Origin: Cavia porcellus
Lineage: Eukaryota; Chordata; Mammalia; Rodentia; Caviidae
Reading direction: 5' to 3'
DNA: 64,000 bases
NCBI RefSeq assembly: GCF_034190915.1
Contig: NW_026947490.1
Coordinates: 67,321,494-67,385,493, forward strand
The position numbers and the translations under genes are program-made. Below the pieces are notes generated by a model, which saw nothing but the letters and a program-made list of their open reading frames with translations, did no database searches and was not told the DNA's origin. Positions 1 through 10,769 of the stretch are shown in pieces (within the stretch, counting starts at the first letter, position 1; each line of letters opens with the position of its first letter).

Positions 1-400
1 ACATAGGTGCACATGCATCACTGTGATATGACCTTTTCGGTTTTTCTGGGAAAATATTCAGGAGGGAAATAGCTGGGTTGAGTGGAACTTCAATCCTAGT
101 CTTCTGAGAAATCTCCAAACTGATTTCCATAGTGGCTGCACCAGTCTGCACTCCCACCAACAGTGGAGCAGTGTTCCTTTTTCCCCCACAACCTCACCAA
201 CATTTGTTATCAGTTGATTTCTTGATGGCAACTATTCTTTCCGGAATAAGATGAAATCTCAATGCTGTTTTAATTTGCATTTTTCGAATGACCAGTGATG
301 GTGAACATTTCTTCATGTATATATTTGCCATTTGTATATCTTCATCTGAGAATAGTATTCATCTCTGATGCCTGTTTTTGGAGAGGGTCTCTTTTGTAAA
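1..400 (-). mobile_element. L1 LINE, 3' part of ORF2, cut by window edge
   Basis: The plus strand reads as the reverse complement of the end of L1 ORF2. Recognisable stretches are the AAATCTCCAAACTGATTTCC / GTGGCTGCACCAGTCTGCA region, the TCCCACCAACAGTG region and the GGTGAACATTTCTTCATGTA region, all in the order seen in rodent and primate L1 on the antisense strand. The element runs off the left edge, so its 3' end is not visible. Its reading frame is broken and no enzyme is encoded. Family is secure; subfamily is not assigned. Confidence 0.85.
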
Positions 401-689
401 CTCATCACACATATTCATGGCCCATGCCTTTCTTAGTCACTCAGTAATTAGACCCAGTGGAATGCACATTTTATGAGCATGGTCTGAGTCCCCTCCTGAC
501 TTTCTTTTAGGACATTTAAAAGTATATAAAGGAAATGCTTCTTTGAAAATGTTTATTTATTATGTTTGTTTCAGAGTGGAAAGCAAACACCAAGTCCATA
601 AATCATACTTAAGAAGTATCTTGCAAAACATTGCTTTCGTGTAATCCTCTTTTCCCTAGTCATCCCCTCAGAGTGTCAAATTGTATTAA
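401..689. other. AT-rich sequence, nothing recognised
   Basis: Short stretch between the L1 fragment and repeat copy A. I see no gene, splice-site pair or named repeat. The left boundary of copy A is only approximate. Confidence 0.4.
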
Positions 690-1545
690 GGTTTGTATTG
701 CAGTGAGAGATTTGCAAAGAGAACAAGACAATACAGGACACATAATTCATAGCATTATTTACAATGGTCACCCAAGGAGTCAAATACAAAGAAAGTGCAG
801 GAAATCTGTCCACACACTAAAGACCAAGAAAATCCAGCGGAGGGCCTGGATCCCATAGCAATAATCTGCATGAGTTCAGCTGAAGACCTGGAGTCCATGA
901 CAATGCCCCCCATGAGTCAAGCTGGAGGCCTAGCATCCATGACAATGACTTGTGCAAATCTGTTTCATGGATCTGTGCTGGGGAAGGGCCAAAGATTAGC
1001 AGTGGAATCTAGAAAGTCTGTGCCAGCAGGATAAAAGATCTGTGCTGACAAACTGAAGGTTCTGCACTGGAGCCAAGAAGCAACGCTCAAAATAAGGACC
1101 AGAGAGCTCCTGCAAAAAGTACCACAGCCATCCTCAGTGACAATGAGTCCCGAGCTCCTCTGATAACAGCCAAGTTCATATCAGGAAACCAGCAGGACAA
1201 GCTTCTCCTGGAGATTGAACAGAACACGTCTTCCCCTCTGGAGCCAGGAAGCGATGCTCAAAGGACCAGGGATCCCCCAAAGTAAACCACAGCCATTCTC
1301 AGAAATAAGGTCCTGAGCTCCTCTGATGGTAAAAACAGCCAAGTTCATATCAAGAAAGAAGCTCCACAAGCTTCTCCAGAAGAACCCACGGCAACAGGAG
1401 AAATAGCACCAAACAGCTCTTCCTCTCCGGGTCTCTTTTTTATGCTGGCCACAGTCCTCAGGTGGGCCCTCTGCACTCAGCACCACGCTGACTCAGTTCA
1501 GCTTGTGCTTAAATTGGCCATCAGTTTTCCATCCACCACAGTTTG
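690..1545 (-). mobile_element. Unnamed interspersed repeat family 1, copy A (LTR-like)
   Basis: This block aligns end to end, same orientation, with about 33855-34672. Shared stretches include AGTGCAGGAAATCTGTCCAC, the CTGGAGCCAAGAAGCAA region, CAAGTTCATATCAGGAA, and the final CAGTCCTCAGGTGG ... ACCATCAGTTTTC part. Inside is a 171 bp direct repeat (units starting at 1067 and 1238). The size, short meaningless ORFs on both strands and internal duplication suggest a retroviral-type LTR, but I could not name it and saw no clear terminal TG/CA or target duplication. The minus-strand orientation is a guess based on an AATAAA-like site in copy B. Confidence 0.6.
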
Positions 1546-2525
1546 ATTTCTCTTGCTCAGGGAATATGGAGATGGTTCGCTTTCGGTGATTGGGCCTCAT
1601 CTAGAATTTTTCCTCCGGGTAGCATCATGACTGGAGCTGATTACAAATGCAGGTTCAAGGCCCAAAAATTTGCACTTGTTGATTTACAGGAGAATTTCAA
1701 ACAATGTTTTAGATGAATTTATTCTTGTTTCATAGGACAAGGCTGCCACGCTTTATCTGAAGCACAGACATGTATCTTCCTTGCTGCAAGTTATGCAATT
1801 ATGGTCCCATGAACAGAGGTCACTGGTGCAGGTTCTAATCTAGGACCTGAAGAGCAAGGAGTGTGGTCACTGGGAACATCCAGAAACTCAAGTGTGGGAT
1901 GGAGGGTGTCTGATTGTTAGCCCCAAAAGCTGTATTGATGGACTGAAGTTATCCCAATTAGTTGACCTTCAGAGGTATGAATTGGAAGAGGAGTCATTAC
2001 CAATGATTTGGAAGAATTTGTAAACAACTCTAGAGACTACTTACTAATAGTTTGGAACTTGTACCAAAGAGCAATCAGTCTTCCGTTTTCCAGTTTGGAA
2101 GACATAAAATTCTTTATTTTCACTTTGCCATTTTCACTGAAAATGTTATGTGGATTTTTCATATTGTCTCTCTAACAGTAAGATTTAAAGAAACACTTTA
2201 TATGTGAATAACCAAGCATAGTAAAAGGAGAAGGAGAAGTGGGGGGAATGATCTGAGTGCCTGTGTACCTAGCACTATTTCCAATACACTTGTATGTATA
2301 TACTGTGCTACTGAATCTCTTTCCGAGGCTTTTGTTGGATAATTCTGAGTAAAATTCCATGTATTGTGCCATCCTTACAAAGATTTCCATAGGTGGTACT
2401 TTTAACAGATGAGGGTTTAAAAGTTTAATTATAACTTCACTGTCACACCCCACGATATTAACGGCAGTTCCCTGATACTCACAATGCAGATTTGCCTGGC
2501 TGTCCTTGTCTTGTGGTAGTTGGTT
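1546..2525. other. No gene or repeat recognised
   Basis: AT-rich sequence with no long frame. The part around 1900-2000 faintly resembles a decayed MLT1-type LTR, too weakly to call. An open frame at 2172-2453 on the minus strand has no recognisable motif. Confidence 0.35.
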
Positions 2526-3125
2526 TAGTCACGTATGAATCCAAATAAAAATACACATTCCTATTTATTGTGATGTCTCTTAAATCTTTCTGAAATCTAT
2601 AAGTTTCTTCTTTCTCTTCCCCGTGCCACTTATTTGAAGAAATTGGATCATTTATCTAATAGAAGATTTCCTCATTCCCAAGGTGGTGTTTATCTGTCCT
2701 TCTACCCTCCATAATCTTGTCACTCAGAAGTTATATTTAAAACTTGACTATTTTAGATTCAGTTTTAGATAAAAATATTCCAGACACTGTGATGAGTGCT
2801 TTTTTAATGTATCACCTCAAAACATGAGTAACACATTTTCCAGTCTTAGTGGTGCTAAAATATGCCCAGATATCATCCAGTCCGCTATTGTAAATTATAA
2901 TTAATTTATTATCAATATAATTAATGTAAAATTTTCTGTCAGAATTGCACCTATGGGTGAGCTGTCATGACTGACTATTGTTGGAACCATTATTTCATTA
3001 AAGTTGTGAAGCAGTGGCTTTTCTAATTCTGTTAGTTCCACTGTCTCGTTCATGGCAATTCTCTAAAGAAGGAATTTCTTCCATCAACTATTTGGTCACT
3101 TTAAAATATACACCGTACAGCACTG
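2526..3125 (-). mobile_element. Ancient LINE-like fragment
   Basis: The order of motifs (TTAAATCTTTCTGAAATCTATA, GGATCATTTATCTAATAGAA, a CTGTCCTTCTACCCTCC part, ATTTCTTCCATCAACTATTTGG) matches a very old interspersed repeat I associate with 3' parts of old L1M elements read in antisense. Divergence is high and the family name is uncertain. Confidence 0.4.
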
Positions 3126-4140
3126 TCAAATAAAGACTTAAATGCTCAATGCTTAATTTTCAGTATCAATTTTTAAAATAAAGAGTGGATATCCTAGAAA
3201 CCTCCATAAGTGACCACTGAATTTTCTTCACAGTAGATCATTGTGACATGGATTTCCACCTGTCTGATGTGCTTCACATCTCTACAGTTATTATTCCTTT
3301 TTGATGCTCAAATGATACCATCTCTAGTATGAGTACCCCTTCACATTGGCTCCTACAGCCTCCAGCATCCTTGCCTGTGGGACCTATGGCATGATTCCAG
3401 TGGACTTCAAGTCAGGACACAAGAGTACAGGTCCCCGTGGGACCATCCCTGCTCCAGAACTGACACCAAGGTTTTTTTCCTAAGAAGGAATGGTGATTTT
3501 CCTAGGAAGAAATTCCTAGGTTGGAATTTTGATCTGTATTCAAGGGGTGCTCATTGTTCGTGGCCTGTTCCTTCCTATGTAGGGTTCTTTTCTTGCGTAA
3601 GATGAAATCATAGTTTCTAAGAATACTCACAAAGCTATACATCTGCTTTATCCTAAAATTTATATATAATAGTTTCAAAACACTAATATTTATTTGATCA
3701 CTTTAAAATATACACCTTATAGCAATTTCAAATCACTGCTAATAATAAGATTACTAAATGCACTTAAGATTTCTTTGTGGTTGCTTTTATGACCCAGATA
3801 TATCCAACTAACAACATATGATCAAACGCTGCCTGAAAAGCTCTCGAAATACAACTGTACCACTGCTTACTGGAGTTATTTTAGTTTGACTTTCGAAATT
3901 GTTTGTTTAATTTTTTTTTTAATGAAGCAAAAGATTAGTATGGCTCTAAAGTCCAGCTATTAGCTTCTAGGTGTTACCCTTTTCTCTTGCCCTTGTTACC
4001 TCTTTCCATAGGAAACAATTTAAAATATTTTTGATCTTTCTACCCCTTGTAAATATATATATTTATATTTACTCACTTTTCCTACGAAAAAAGTAATATG
4101 CTAAATTTTTGCCTGTCCGTCTCTTAGCTTATTTTTATTT
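3126..4140. other. AT-rich sequence with a second copy of a 33 bp motif
   Basis: No gene seen. Positions 3692-3724 repeat 3090-3122 with few changes (core CACTTTAAAATATACACC), so this may be another piece of the same ancient repeat. The rest is unassigned. Confidence 0.35.
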
Positions 4141-4270
4141 ATTTTTTTTTTTTTTTGAGATTAGGTCTCACTTCATTATGTAGCTCAGGTTGTTTGCAAA
4201 TTCAGAGTGATCCTTCTGCCTCAGCCTCCCAAGTTACAGGATTACAGGTATGTTCTATCATGCCCAACAC
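4141..4270 (-). mobile_element. B1-like SINE (7SL-derived), antisense
   Basis: A poly-T run at 4142-4156 (the poly-A tail of the minus-strand element) is followed by GAGATTAGGTCTCACTTCAT, GTAGCTCAGGTTG, GATCCTTCTGCCTCAGCCTCCCAAG and TACAGGATTACAGGTATG. These are the antisense landmarks of a 7SL-derived monomer. No ID half is attached. Confidence 0.85.
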
Positions 4271-4399
4271 TACATGCACTCTTTTGTACCTTATTTTTTT
4301 TTTACTTAGCCACATATCCTGGGGATCACTTTATGGCAATTTATAAAGAACTTTCCTGGCCCTATTAACAGCTCCATAGCACTCCTTTTAAGGGTAGGT

Positions 4400-4771
4400 T
4401 CTAGATTCTTCGGTTTCCCTACTTTGATAGACTTGGACATTTTTCAGTCACTACATATCACAAATTGTGCTACAATAAATATGAGGTTAATTGCATATTA
4501 TTCTAGGGCATCTTTAAAATAGATTTCTAGAAATAGGTTGTGAGGTCAAAGTGTAAATGCATAACATTTATAGATTTGCCAATTTGCACCCATTAGGCTG
4601 TATTGTTTGCTTTCTCACATGATTATGACAGGACTATTTCTCCAGAATTGCCTAACAAATATGTTTCCAGAATTATGGAATTTAATCAACCTGATATTTG
4701 AAAAGTCTTATCTCTGTATAATTTTAATTCATATGTCTGCTGTTATAAGCAAATCTGAGTTTTGTATTTTT
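4400..4771 (-). mobile_element. Old L1 (L1M type), 3' segment
   Basis: Antisense old L1: a pattern of CACAAATTGTGCTACAATAAA, TTCTAGGGCATCTTTAAAATAG, AGGTCAAAGTGTAAATGCA and TTGCCAATTTGCACCCAT. The same element appears to resume at 5706 after a younger L1 insertion. Confidence 0.65.
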
Positions 4772-4785
4772 AAAAGAAATTCTCA
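4772..4785. repeat. Target-site duplication, left copy
   Basis: AAAAGAAATTCTCA is matched by AAAAGACATTCTCA at 5692-5705 (13 of 14). The pair flanks the younger L1 3' end and fixes its boundaries. Confidence 0.65.
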
Positions 4786-5691
4786 GCTTTGGAAGTCCCA
4801 CATGTTCCAGCTATTCCACTTCTGGGCATATTCCCAGAAGAACTGAAAGCATCATACCACAGTGATACATGTGCACTCATGTTTATAGCAGCACAATTTG
4901 TAATCGCCAGATCTTGGAAACAACCTAAGTGTCCATCAGCTGAGGAATGGATAAAAATGTTGTGGTATTTTTATACAATGGAGTACTAGTCAGCTATAAA
5001 GAATGATAACATTAAGATATTTATAAATAAATGGGCGTAGCTTGAGACCATACTCATAAGCAAAATAAATCAAACTCATGTGTATAAATACCGAGTAGTT
5101 TCCCTGGTGTAAGAAATGGTAAGAATACATAAAAGTATGTGGTAATCACGATTTCCCATTGTATTGCTTTGAAACCTTATAATGTTTTCATTCATTAATT
5201 GGAATGGTTTTATTCTGGGTTGTTGGATTTTATTGTCTGTGATGGTATGAACAGCTATTTTGAAGAAAACAAGACATCATAATAGCTAGTGCTGATTTGA
5301 TATCATCTTGTTTGTAGTCCCACCAAGCTTTTGTTCTTCTGTCTCCGTCGGTTTTATCATGTTGTATCTTATTGGATTTTATTATATGTGATAGTATAAA
5401 CAAAATTTTTTATAGACAAGGAGATAATATAGAAACCATTGTTCGTTTTCTGTTAGTTCGTTCTGAATACCCTGTAATACTTTAATTCTCTTGAAAGGTT
5501 TTATACTGTCTTGTTATGTTTGATACTATAGTGTATGAAGGTATACTCAAATATTTCAAGGAAAGAGACACTATGATAACTACTATTATGTTGGGTTGTC
5601 TTATGGTGAAACACTATGTTGCTTAAATTGTTCTGTTCTGACCTGTGTTGTTATGTCCTCTTTTATCTTAATCCTTTTTTAAAAATTAAGA
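4786..5691 (+). mobile_element. 5'-truncated L1 with 3' UTR, inserted in older L1
   Basis: Sense-strand end of L1 ORF2: GTTCCAGCTATTCCACTTCTGG, CACAATTTGTAATCGCCAG, GTGTCCATCAGCTGAGGAATGG and ATACAATGGAGTACTA are standard landmarks of the C-terminal coding region. Sequence after about 5110 is a T-rich 3' UTR with a repeated unit of about 149 bp (starts near 5224 and 5373, a weaker third near 5517). The end is A-rich (5680-5695). Truncation at the 5' side, an A-rich 3' end and flanking duplications are the marks of target-primed reverse transcription. Confidence 0.75.
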
Positions 5692-5705
5692 AAAAGACAT
5701 TCTCA
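5692..5705. repeat. Target-site duplication, right copy
   Basis: AAAAGACATTCTCA, partner of 4772-4785 with one mismatch. The old L1 sequence continues directly after it. Confidence 0.65.
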
Positions 5706-6187
5706 TTTATTGTTTTATCATCTATTTTTAAATGAACTGTCTATATCTTTTGTTCATTTTCTGTTGTGTTATTGGTCTCATTATTTCTGAGAAACTTTTA
5801 TGTATTAGGGATATTAGTCCATTCCTGCAACATAAATTTCAAATACTTTTCCTGGTAAATCTTTTTCTATTTTTATTCTGTAATGTAAATGTCCTCACTG
5901 CCATTTTGATTTGGATATTTGTTGTGGTTATTTTGTTGCTTCACAAATTAGTTTTTAATTTTAATGTGGCCTAATACATCCCCTTCTTACTCACTGTTGC
6001 TGAATTTTTCAGTACAGTTAAGAATATTTTTTTCACTTGGGATTATAAAGTAATTCATCCATATTATTTTCAAGTACTCAAGTGGGCTTACTTTTTACAT
6101 TTAGGTCTATGATCCCTACAGAATTTATCCTGCTATAGTGTACAAAAAAAGTCTAGATTTTTCATTTTCTTAATGGATATCCAGTTT

Positions 6188-6202
6188 AATCCATATGTAG
6201 TA
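6188..6202. repeat. Target-site duplication of ID element, left
   Basis: AATCCATATGTAGTA, matched by AATCCATATGTATTA at 6301-6315 with one mismatch. Confidence 0.85.
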
Positions 6203-6300
6203 GGGGCTGGGGATTTAGCTCAGTGGCATAAGCGCCTGCCTTGCAAGCAGGCAGTCATGAGTTCAATCCCTGGTACCAGTAAAAATACAAAAAAAAAAAA
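6203..6300 (+). mobile_element. ID SINE (tRNA-Ala-like), near-complete
   Basis: Starts GGGGCTGGGGATTTAGCTCA and ends in an A-rich tail. The pol III A box (TAGCTCAGTGG, 6216-6226) and B box (GTTCAATCC, 6261-6269) are intact. An anticodon-like arm survives: CCTGC, loop CTTGCAA, GCAGG, with UGC at the anticodon position, as expected for descent from tRNA-Ala. It is a retroposon rather than a tRNA gene: acceptor and T stems do not pair well and it carries an A tail and target duplications. Confidence 0.93.
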
Positions 6301-6315
6301 AATCCATATGTATTA
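6301..6315. repeat. Target-site duplication of ID element, right
   Basis: AATCCATATGTATTA directly follows the A tail, partner of 6188-6202. Confidence 0.85.
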
Positions 6316-6476
6316 AAATGCCTTTCTCCCCCATTTACTTAGGAGTCCACCCTTAGCATCTTGCAGGGCTCCACATAGACTCACATCTGTCCCTGGATCG
6401 CCACCAGATCCCATTGGTCTGTCAACTCACACATTGACACCAGTTGAAAATATTTTTAATACCTTGTATAGCTAGG

Positions 6477-6610
6477 TCCTTCCTCCTCCTCCTCCTCCTC
6501 CTCCTCCTCCTCCTCCTCCTCCTCCTCCTCCTCCTCCTCCTTCTCCTCCTTCTCCTCCTCCTCCTTCCCATTCTCCTCCTCCCCTTCTTCCCCCTCCTCC
6601 TCCTCCTTCT
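6477..6610. repeat. (TCC)n microsatellite
   Basis: Pure TCC trinucleotides to about 6540 (about 21 units), then an imperfect CT-rich tail. It creates a poly-Leu frame on plus and a poly-Arg frame on minus, both artefacts. Confidence 0.95.
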
Positions 6611-7079
6611 TCCTTTTCTTATTTGTTTATCCTTGTAAATGGATTTTAAAACCAACTTGCCTCGGTCCAGAAAAAGAAAAAGCAGAGGCAGTTTTCTTTG
6701 GGTTGTGTCGATTACATAAATTGGCAGGGGACGGTGGATGTGGTATGTGAGAACACAGCGAGCCTCATTTCATTCGATTTCACTTTTGTGGCTCCCATGA
6801 GCATTTAAATTTGTGTTTGTTATCAGGTTAAGCCTAGATATCTTGTACCTCTGCCAGTTTAAATGTGAGGTTTTAAAAATTATTTTATCATTACTTTATA
6901 GGTTTCTGTATAACTGTATGATTTTGATTTCTAAAAAATTTTATATCTTGCTTCTGTATTAAAAATTTTAAAGAAGATTTGTCATGGATGTTTTGGGGTT
7001 CTCCAGATGCATGATGTGATATGATATGATAATGTGATATTTTTCCTCTTCTGCTCGAATTTTCTTTCTCTCTTTTGTC

Positions 7080-7255
7080 CCCCCCCCCCCATCCTTGGGA
7101 TTGGACCCATGCACACTCTACCACTGGGCTACATCCTCAACCCTTCTCTCCTTTACAATTTTTTTTTTTTTTTTGAGACAGGGCTTCTCTGAATTGTCCT
7201 GGTGAGACTCAAACTTGTGACCCTTGCGCCTCAGCCTCCCTCAGTGTTACAGGAA
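7080..7255 (-). mobile_element. B1-dID dimeric SINE, antisense
   Basis: An antisense ID half (TTGGGATTGGACCCATGCA, CTCTACCACTGGGCTACATCC) is followed by a T run and an antisense B1 half (GAGACAGGGCTTCTCTGAATT, GCGCCTCAGCCTCCCTCAG, GTTACAGGAATAGG). In the sense direction the order is B1 then ID, as in B1-dID elements of squirrel-related rodents. A C run sits at its left edge. Confidence 0.85.
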
Positions 7256-7306
7256 TAGGGACTCTCCTTACTACTTTTTATCCTTTTAATCCCAATTGCA
7301 TTAACT

Positions 7307-7363
7307 AACACCTCCAGTACATGGTTAAATTAATTAACACCTCCAGTACATGGCTAAGTGGAC
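7307..7363. repeat. 29 bp tandem duplication
   Basis: AACACCTCCAGTACATGG occurs at 7307 and 7336, followed by similar flanks. A simple local duplication. Confidence 0.8.
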
Positions 7364-10339
7364 TGAGTCCTCTAGTTCCTAGTTTAAAGGAAAAGTCTCA
7401 TTATTTCCTGAGTAATATGCAGGCACTGGGCTAAGGTATTAGGTGTGCTTTCAGGCTGATAGTGTTCTTAATCTCTGTGTTTTAACATGGATGGGTGATA
7501 AATTTTGTCAAATGTGTTTTTTAACATTATTGAAAATAATCACATGGCTTTTCTCCTCAACTCTGCTCATTTGATGAATTATATTAATTCATACTAAGAT
7601 TATTGGAGTCCCTTGGAAAAAACCACTTCTGAACACAAATCCTCTTAACTTCATCTGGCGGAGAGAGAAACTCAGAGGGAGGAGACATTTTTTAGCTGCT
7701 CAGTATCAGTAATCACTCTGATTCTTTGCTAAGTTCCTGGCTTATTTCCTAAATATGTAAGCAAAAAGAGAATTGTCTGGCTAAACATAACTCTGTTTTT
7801 ATGACTCTTGGTAAAACCCCAGGGCTGCCACCACTCTCTCTTTGGGCACATCCACAGTCAGGCTCAGCTTTTGAAAAGCAGTGGTTTGAGAGCGCAGAGT
7901 CTTAGGAGACCTGTAACGAGTTATCATGCTCATCAGCCAAGGTTGCAGTGTGTACGTTCAGCCCCATTTCTCATCGGGCAGCACATACTGGGGTATCGGG
8001 GAGATTCAAATTAAATGCAGGCGTGTTTCAGCCTGGGAACACAATCCAATTCCAGAAGTGAGAGATCAGCTTTATTAACCAGCCACCCACCACTGCAGAA
8101 AGATGGCAGGAATCAAAACCAGACCTCTCCGTGTTACCCACGTGATTCCTGTCAGCAGGGCACCGCTGCTCTGAGCACTTCAGCCTCTCCTTTTGTCAGT
8201 CTCTAATGTCACCCTCAGTGGGAACTGATTCTAACTCTGCATCTCACATTCCCAGTCATGGAAGAAACGAAAAGTAAAAGCCTGAGTATTCTGATGTCTG
8301 AGAAGAGCTTGATTCTTGATTGCCAGAGGGAAAACCTCCTTGGGAATTCAGACAGCAGGAAGCATGGTTACCCTGGGGGACTCCATCCTTCCTCCCATGG
8401 GCAGTAACCTCCTTCCATCCAGGTGCGAAGGAGAGCAGATGATCAGGTGTGCCCCCTCATTCATAACTGGGAGTTAAGTGGCTTTGCAAAATGGGCTGCC
8501 AGTTTGGAACATACCTTTCCTTTACAAACACACGTATCCTTAGATGCATGTGTTTTGAGGCATGGGTGAGAGGAAGCATCACCAGCTCAAAGCCAACCTG
8601 AACCCCCCCCCCCCCCCGTATCTTTATGGAAGTAAAGTTCCTCTCTTGAATTGGCAGACCTTATATCTGATGCATGAGTTCTAAAACTACTTTGGCTGAA
8701 GTATTCTTATAGTAGATTCCACAGTCTTCTGGAGTAACATCAGGAAAGAGAAAACCTTTCAAGTGGTAAGTAGCTTCTAACCAGCTAATGTGAGAGACTT
8801 ATGCTGCTAACTAGCTTCACAAGGTGGAAACTTTCCACACCACCATCTGCTCCTACCTCTCCTGCTTCTAGCTTTTCCATTGATGCAACCCCCTGTTCCT
8901 CAGCCCCAGCCCTGCCTGCACCAGGACCTCCACCAGCTTCCTCTGCACTCTACTGTCTCCACAGCCCTGCCACCACCACCCCCTGCTCTGTGCCATCACC
9001 ATCCCATCTCCTCCATATTTCTCAAGTACCACGGCCTCTACCATTGCCACCCTGTGTGACCCCACCTCTAAAGGCGAATGGAGGGACTTGAGTTCTAGGA
9101 CTGAGTGGAATTGTCAAAAATGGGTGGAACAGTCACTGTTGTTGCCCTCAAATGACACTATTGTCTTTTCCAGAACTGCAGAGATATTTTCAGGATAAAC
9201 TTTAAAAAACATTCCTGGGCTCCAAGCTCCGAGGTCTGAGTAAACTGTCAGATTCTTTCCTCATGCTCAGGCTTTGTTTTTATTGTCTGTTTACATTCTA
9301 TTTAACTCACATCCTTCACATCGCCACGTGAGCACACTTCCTCTTATCATGTCTTCTTTGCTGGAGACAGAGTCCAGCTGGGCCTGTGTTCTGCACGGAG
9401 ATCTCTGCATGAACCGAGCTGCTCTCTGAACATTAACGAACCAGACTGCCGGTACTGTTTCAGGCTTTCCAGCCCACAAATACTGTCTACTGACGGTGGT
9501 AAACATAGCTTCTCCACATCATTTTAACCGTGTTTCGTTTTCCTGACTTTGGACTGGACATTTCCATTTTTCAAATCCTCCCCTTGGGTGGGGACCAAGG
9601 GAGTTGCAGGAGAAATGCAAGCTGTAAAATGATAGGTCCCACCCTTCTTAATAAGTGGCTGTGCAGATCATTTCAGAGCAGAACCCCTCATGATGCTGTG
9701 GTGTCTGGAAAGCTGAGTCCAAAAGGGCTATTGCCTGTCGGGCAGTCTCTCTTCCTTTCAGCCCTCCACAATCTTCTTCTTAGCCAGTTGTCAAGAAGCC
9801 TAGGGTCCCAGAGGGCGACCAGGCAGGACTCCACCCATTCACAAGGGAGAGGGTTATGAATTAGGCATCAACGTCAAGAGATCTTCCAAGGAATCCCATC
9901 TGAATGATCTTACCTCTGGCACTGTTTCCATCTCTGGCATTAGCATAATCCTCGATCTGAAACTTCTGCACAAATGAAAAGCCCATTTTAAACAGAAAAC
10001 AGATGGGAAGTTTCTGAAAGTCTAGTTGGCCAGAGCCTCAGGTTCGCTCACGGCTTATAAACTTCGCCCACAGAGGACGGCCGTGGGGCTGGGGAACCCA
10101 GAGTCCCTCTCCACCCTCACCCCTGCTCACCAGCCATGAAACCTCTTGGTCACTTCACTGGTGCTCTTTGTCCCGGGAGGAGCCATCACTGGGAAGTGTG
10201 GCCCCAATTCACAAAAGGGGCTAGATGAGTCTTCAGGGAGAACGGCTGTGGCTGCAGGCAGGGAGAATGACAGGAGGGGCTGGCAGGCTCCCCATTCTAA
10301 TGGAGCTTAGCCTGGAGTTGGGTCTATGTAAAGGTTACA
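7364..10339. other. Mostly unique sequence, no gene recognised
   Basis: Several open frames of 60-110 codons occur (for example 9530-9859 plus), none with a recognisable domain or coding pattern. A C run lies at 8605-8618. Positions 8820-9060 are CCACC-rich, which gives a proline-rich frame on plus that I regard as compositional. Confidence 0.4.
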
Positions 10340-10580
10340 TGTAAGAGCAGTGGCCTATGAGGACTGAGATAAAAGACAGGAGTCCCTACGCCTGTTCATC
10401 TGGGACTCTGCTATTACACGCTGGGTAGGTGTCTGCAATTGGCTTATCTACTGTGTGCCTCAGTTTCCCTTCTCTAAAATGGGGACAATTATAGTACTTA
10501 TGAATGCTGTGAAGATCAGACCTCAAGAGTTAATATACATGAAGTACTTAGGAAAGTATCCTGGTAAATGTTGAACGTTT
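10340..10580 (+). mobile_element. MIR SINE
   Basis: The MIR core and 3' part are readable: GTGTGCCTCAGTTTCCCTTC, AAAATGGGGACAATTATAGTA, TGAAGATCAGACCTC, GAGTTAATATACATGAAG. The 5' third is degraded. Confidence 0.8.
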
Positions 10581-10769
10581 ACTCACATCACAAAGTAAAG
10601 GGTGGCTTGGGGAAACTCAGGGTATGTGTTCTCAACCTGCTAATGTGTCACATTTGAACTGCTCTTTTTTAAAACAGTAGAATCAGATTGGTGCCTAGTC
10701 CTTAGAAGGTATCAAAGACTGTGCCATAGAAGTATGCGTGCTGGGGGAGAAGGCTGGAGACATCCAGGG

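Larger units (their letters stand above)
5706..6340 (-). mobile_element. Old L1 (L1M type), continuation, split by ID
   Basis: Antisense old L1 order is kept: CTATATCTTTTGTTCATTTTC, TTATGTATTAGGGATATTAGTCC, AATTAGTTTTTAATTTTAATG, TTTAGGTCTATGATCC and AATGGATATCCAGTTTAATCC. An ID SINE interrupts it at 6203 and the L1 resumes at 6301. Together with 4400-4771 this is one decayed insertion. Confidence 0.7.

Noticed and set aside
6203..6290. Possible tRNA-Ala gene
   Set aside because: It has an A-rich tail, target duplications and no proper acceptor or T stem, so it is a SINE.
6422..6655. Arginine-rich and leucine-rich frames
   Set aside because: They come from the (TCC)n array.
8801..9091. Proline- and alanine-rich frame
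   Set aside because: CCACC-type low complexity without other coding signs.
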